64,000 bases of DNA from Vibrio neptunius (GTDB taxonomy: Bacteria; Pseudomonadota; Gammaproteobacteria; Enterobacterales; Vibrionaceae): assembly GCA_019339365.1 (NCBI GenBank), contig CP079860.1, positions 1,723,128 to 1,787,127 on the forward strand. Direction: 5' to 3'. Under the pieces are notes generated by a model. The model did not search any database. It saw nothing but the letters and a program-made list of their open reading frames with translations, and had not been told where the DNA came from. Position 1 is the first letter of the stretch. Each line of letters begins with the position of its first letter. Positions 63,659-64,000 of the stretch are shown piece after piece. The position numbers were made by a program, and so were the translations under genes.

Positions 63659-64000
63659 CTCGTTGTCTCCCCTCTTTGAGCAAGATAGTACCTAAGAGAA
63701 AAACAGTATTGAACGATAGTGCACAGCCGCATTCGTTGGGAAGCCAGGACAATAGAGACTTGAGGTCTGGTTAGTTTGCCAAACCATAGCAATGAGCGCC
63801 GCTACCTTTGCAGTGGCTAATCAGTCTTGTAGAAGCTCCCTAGTTTGAGGACTCTCCAATCATAAGCACACTTATTCAAATATTTCAGAACGAAGTATGT
63901 TAATTTTCTACGATTTAATCTCCCTTAATCAGCGCCTAAACTTAGTTCAAATCACCGAGGTAAACGCATACAACGCGGAAATTTAATTTGAAATATTTGA
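63659..64000. other. Right edge, nothing recognised
   Basis: About 340 bases after the LysE-type start without a supported gene. The last 150 bases are AT-rich. Read accuracy is so low that a degraded gene could be missed. Confidence 0.35.

Overview
The window looks like part of a Vibrio chromosome, most likely chromosome 2. It has moderate GC, AT-rich spacers, and a Vibrio-specific gene set: a CqsA/CqsS quorum-sensing pair, a secreted chitin-active AA10 monooxygenase, transaldolase beside transketolase, and the ivd/liu branched-chain amino acid degradation regulon known in marine gamma-proteobacteria. All calls come from reading the sequence; no database search was run.

Layout. (1) 1-5.3 kb: partial SorC-type regulator divergent from transaldolase/transketolase, then an Lrp-type regulator divergent from a Gate-domain membrane protein. 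(2) 5.3-10.1 kb: PAS chemotaxis transducer, diguanylate cyclase, solute-binding-like periplasmic protein, GrpB-like protein. (3) 10.6-17.4 kb: secreted LPMO, YlqF GTPase, CobW/YeiR GTPase, ClcA, TehA-type transporter. (4) 17.6-29.2 kb: convergent cqsA/cqsS, sbcDC, a second fabH, trxC, an MFS permease, a GNAT remnant and a DUF4174 protein. (5) 29.2-34.6 kb: a long AT-rich leader, then two secreted coiled-coil proteins. The first resembles the alpha-xenorhabdolysin A (XaxA/YaxA/MakA) pore-forming family. The second, about 799 aa after correcting one frameshift, looks like a miniature of the C-terminal half of a Tc toxin A subunit. This pair, ending beside a small tRNA cluster (Cys, Leu, Cys), is the best candidate here for an undescribed system. 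(6) 34.7-38.1 kb: YjbR, HopJ-family protein, dCache-like chemotaxis receptor. (7) 38.9-63.7 kb: branched-chain 2-oxo acid dehydrogenase (E1 alpha, E1 beta, E2), etfBA, ETF-quinone oxidoreductase, azurin, ivdGFEDCBA, liuRABCE, then an exporter/AraC cluster.

How it works together. The dehydrogenase makes acyl-CoAs from Leu/Ile/Val 2-oxo acids. Acyl-CoA dehydrogenases IvdC and LiuA pass electrons to EtfAB and then through ETF-QO to quinone. Ivd enzymes finish Ile/Val and Liu enzymes finish Leu. Near-identical ACGT-rich palindromes in both divergent promoter regions (etfB/ETF-QO and ivdA/liuR) suggest common control by the MerR-type LiuR. No liuD (biotin-carrying methylcrotonyl-CoA carboxylase subunit) lies between liuC and liuE.

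Data quality. Many genes carry single-base indels, mostly in homopolymers. From about 51 kb the density rises, and past 55 kb genes break every 50-200 bases and tend to be longer than expected. This fits uncorrected sequencing error near a contig end better than gene decay. Genes are reported with the reconstructed span and the frameshift position.
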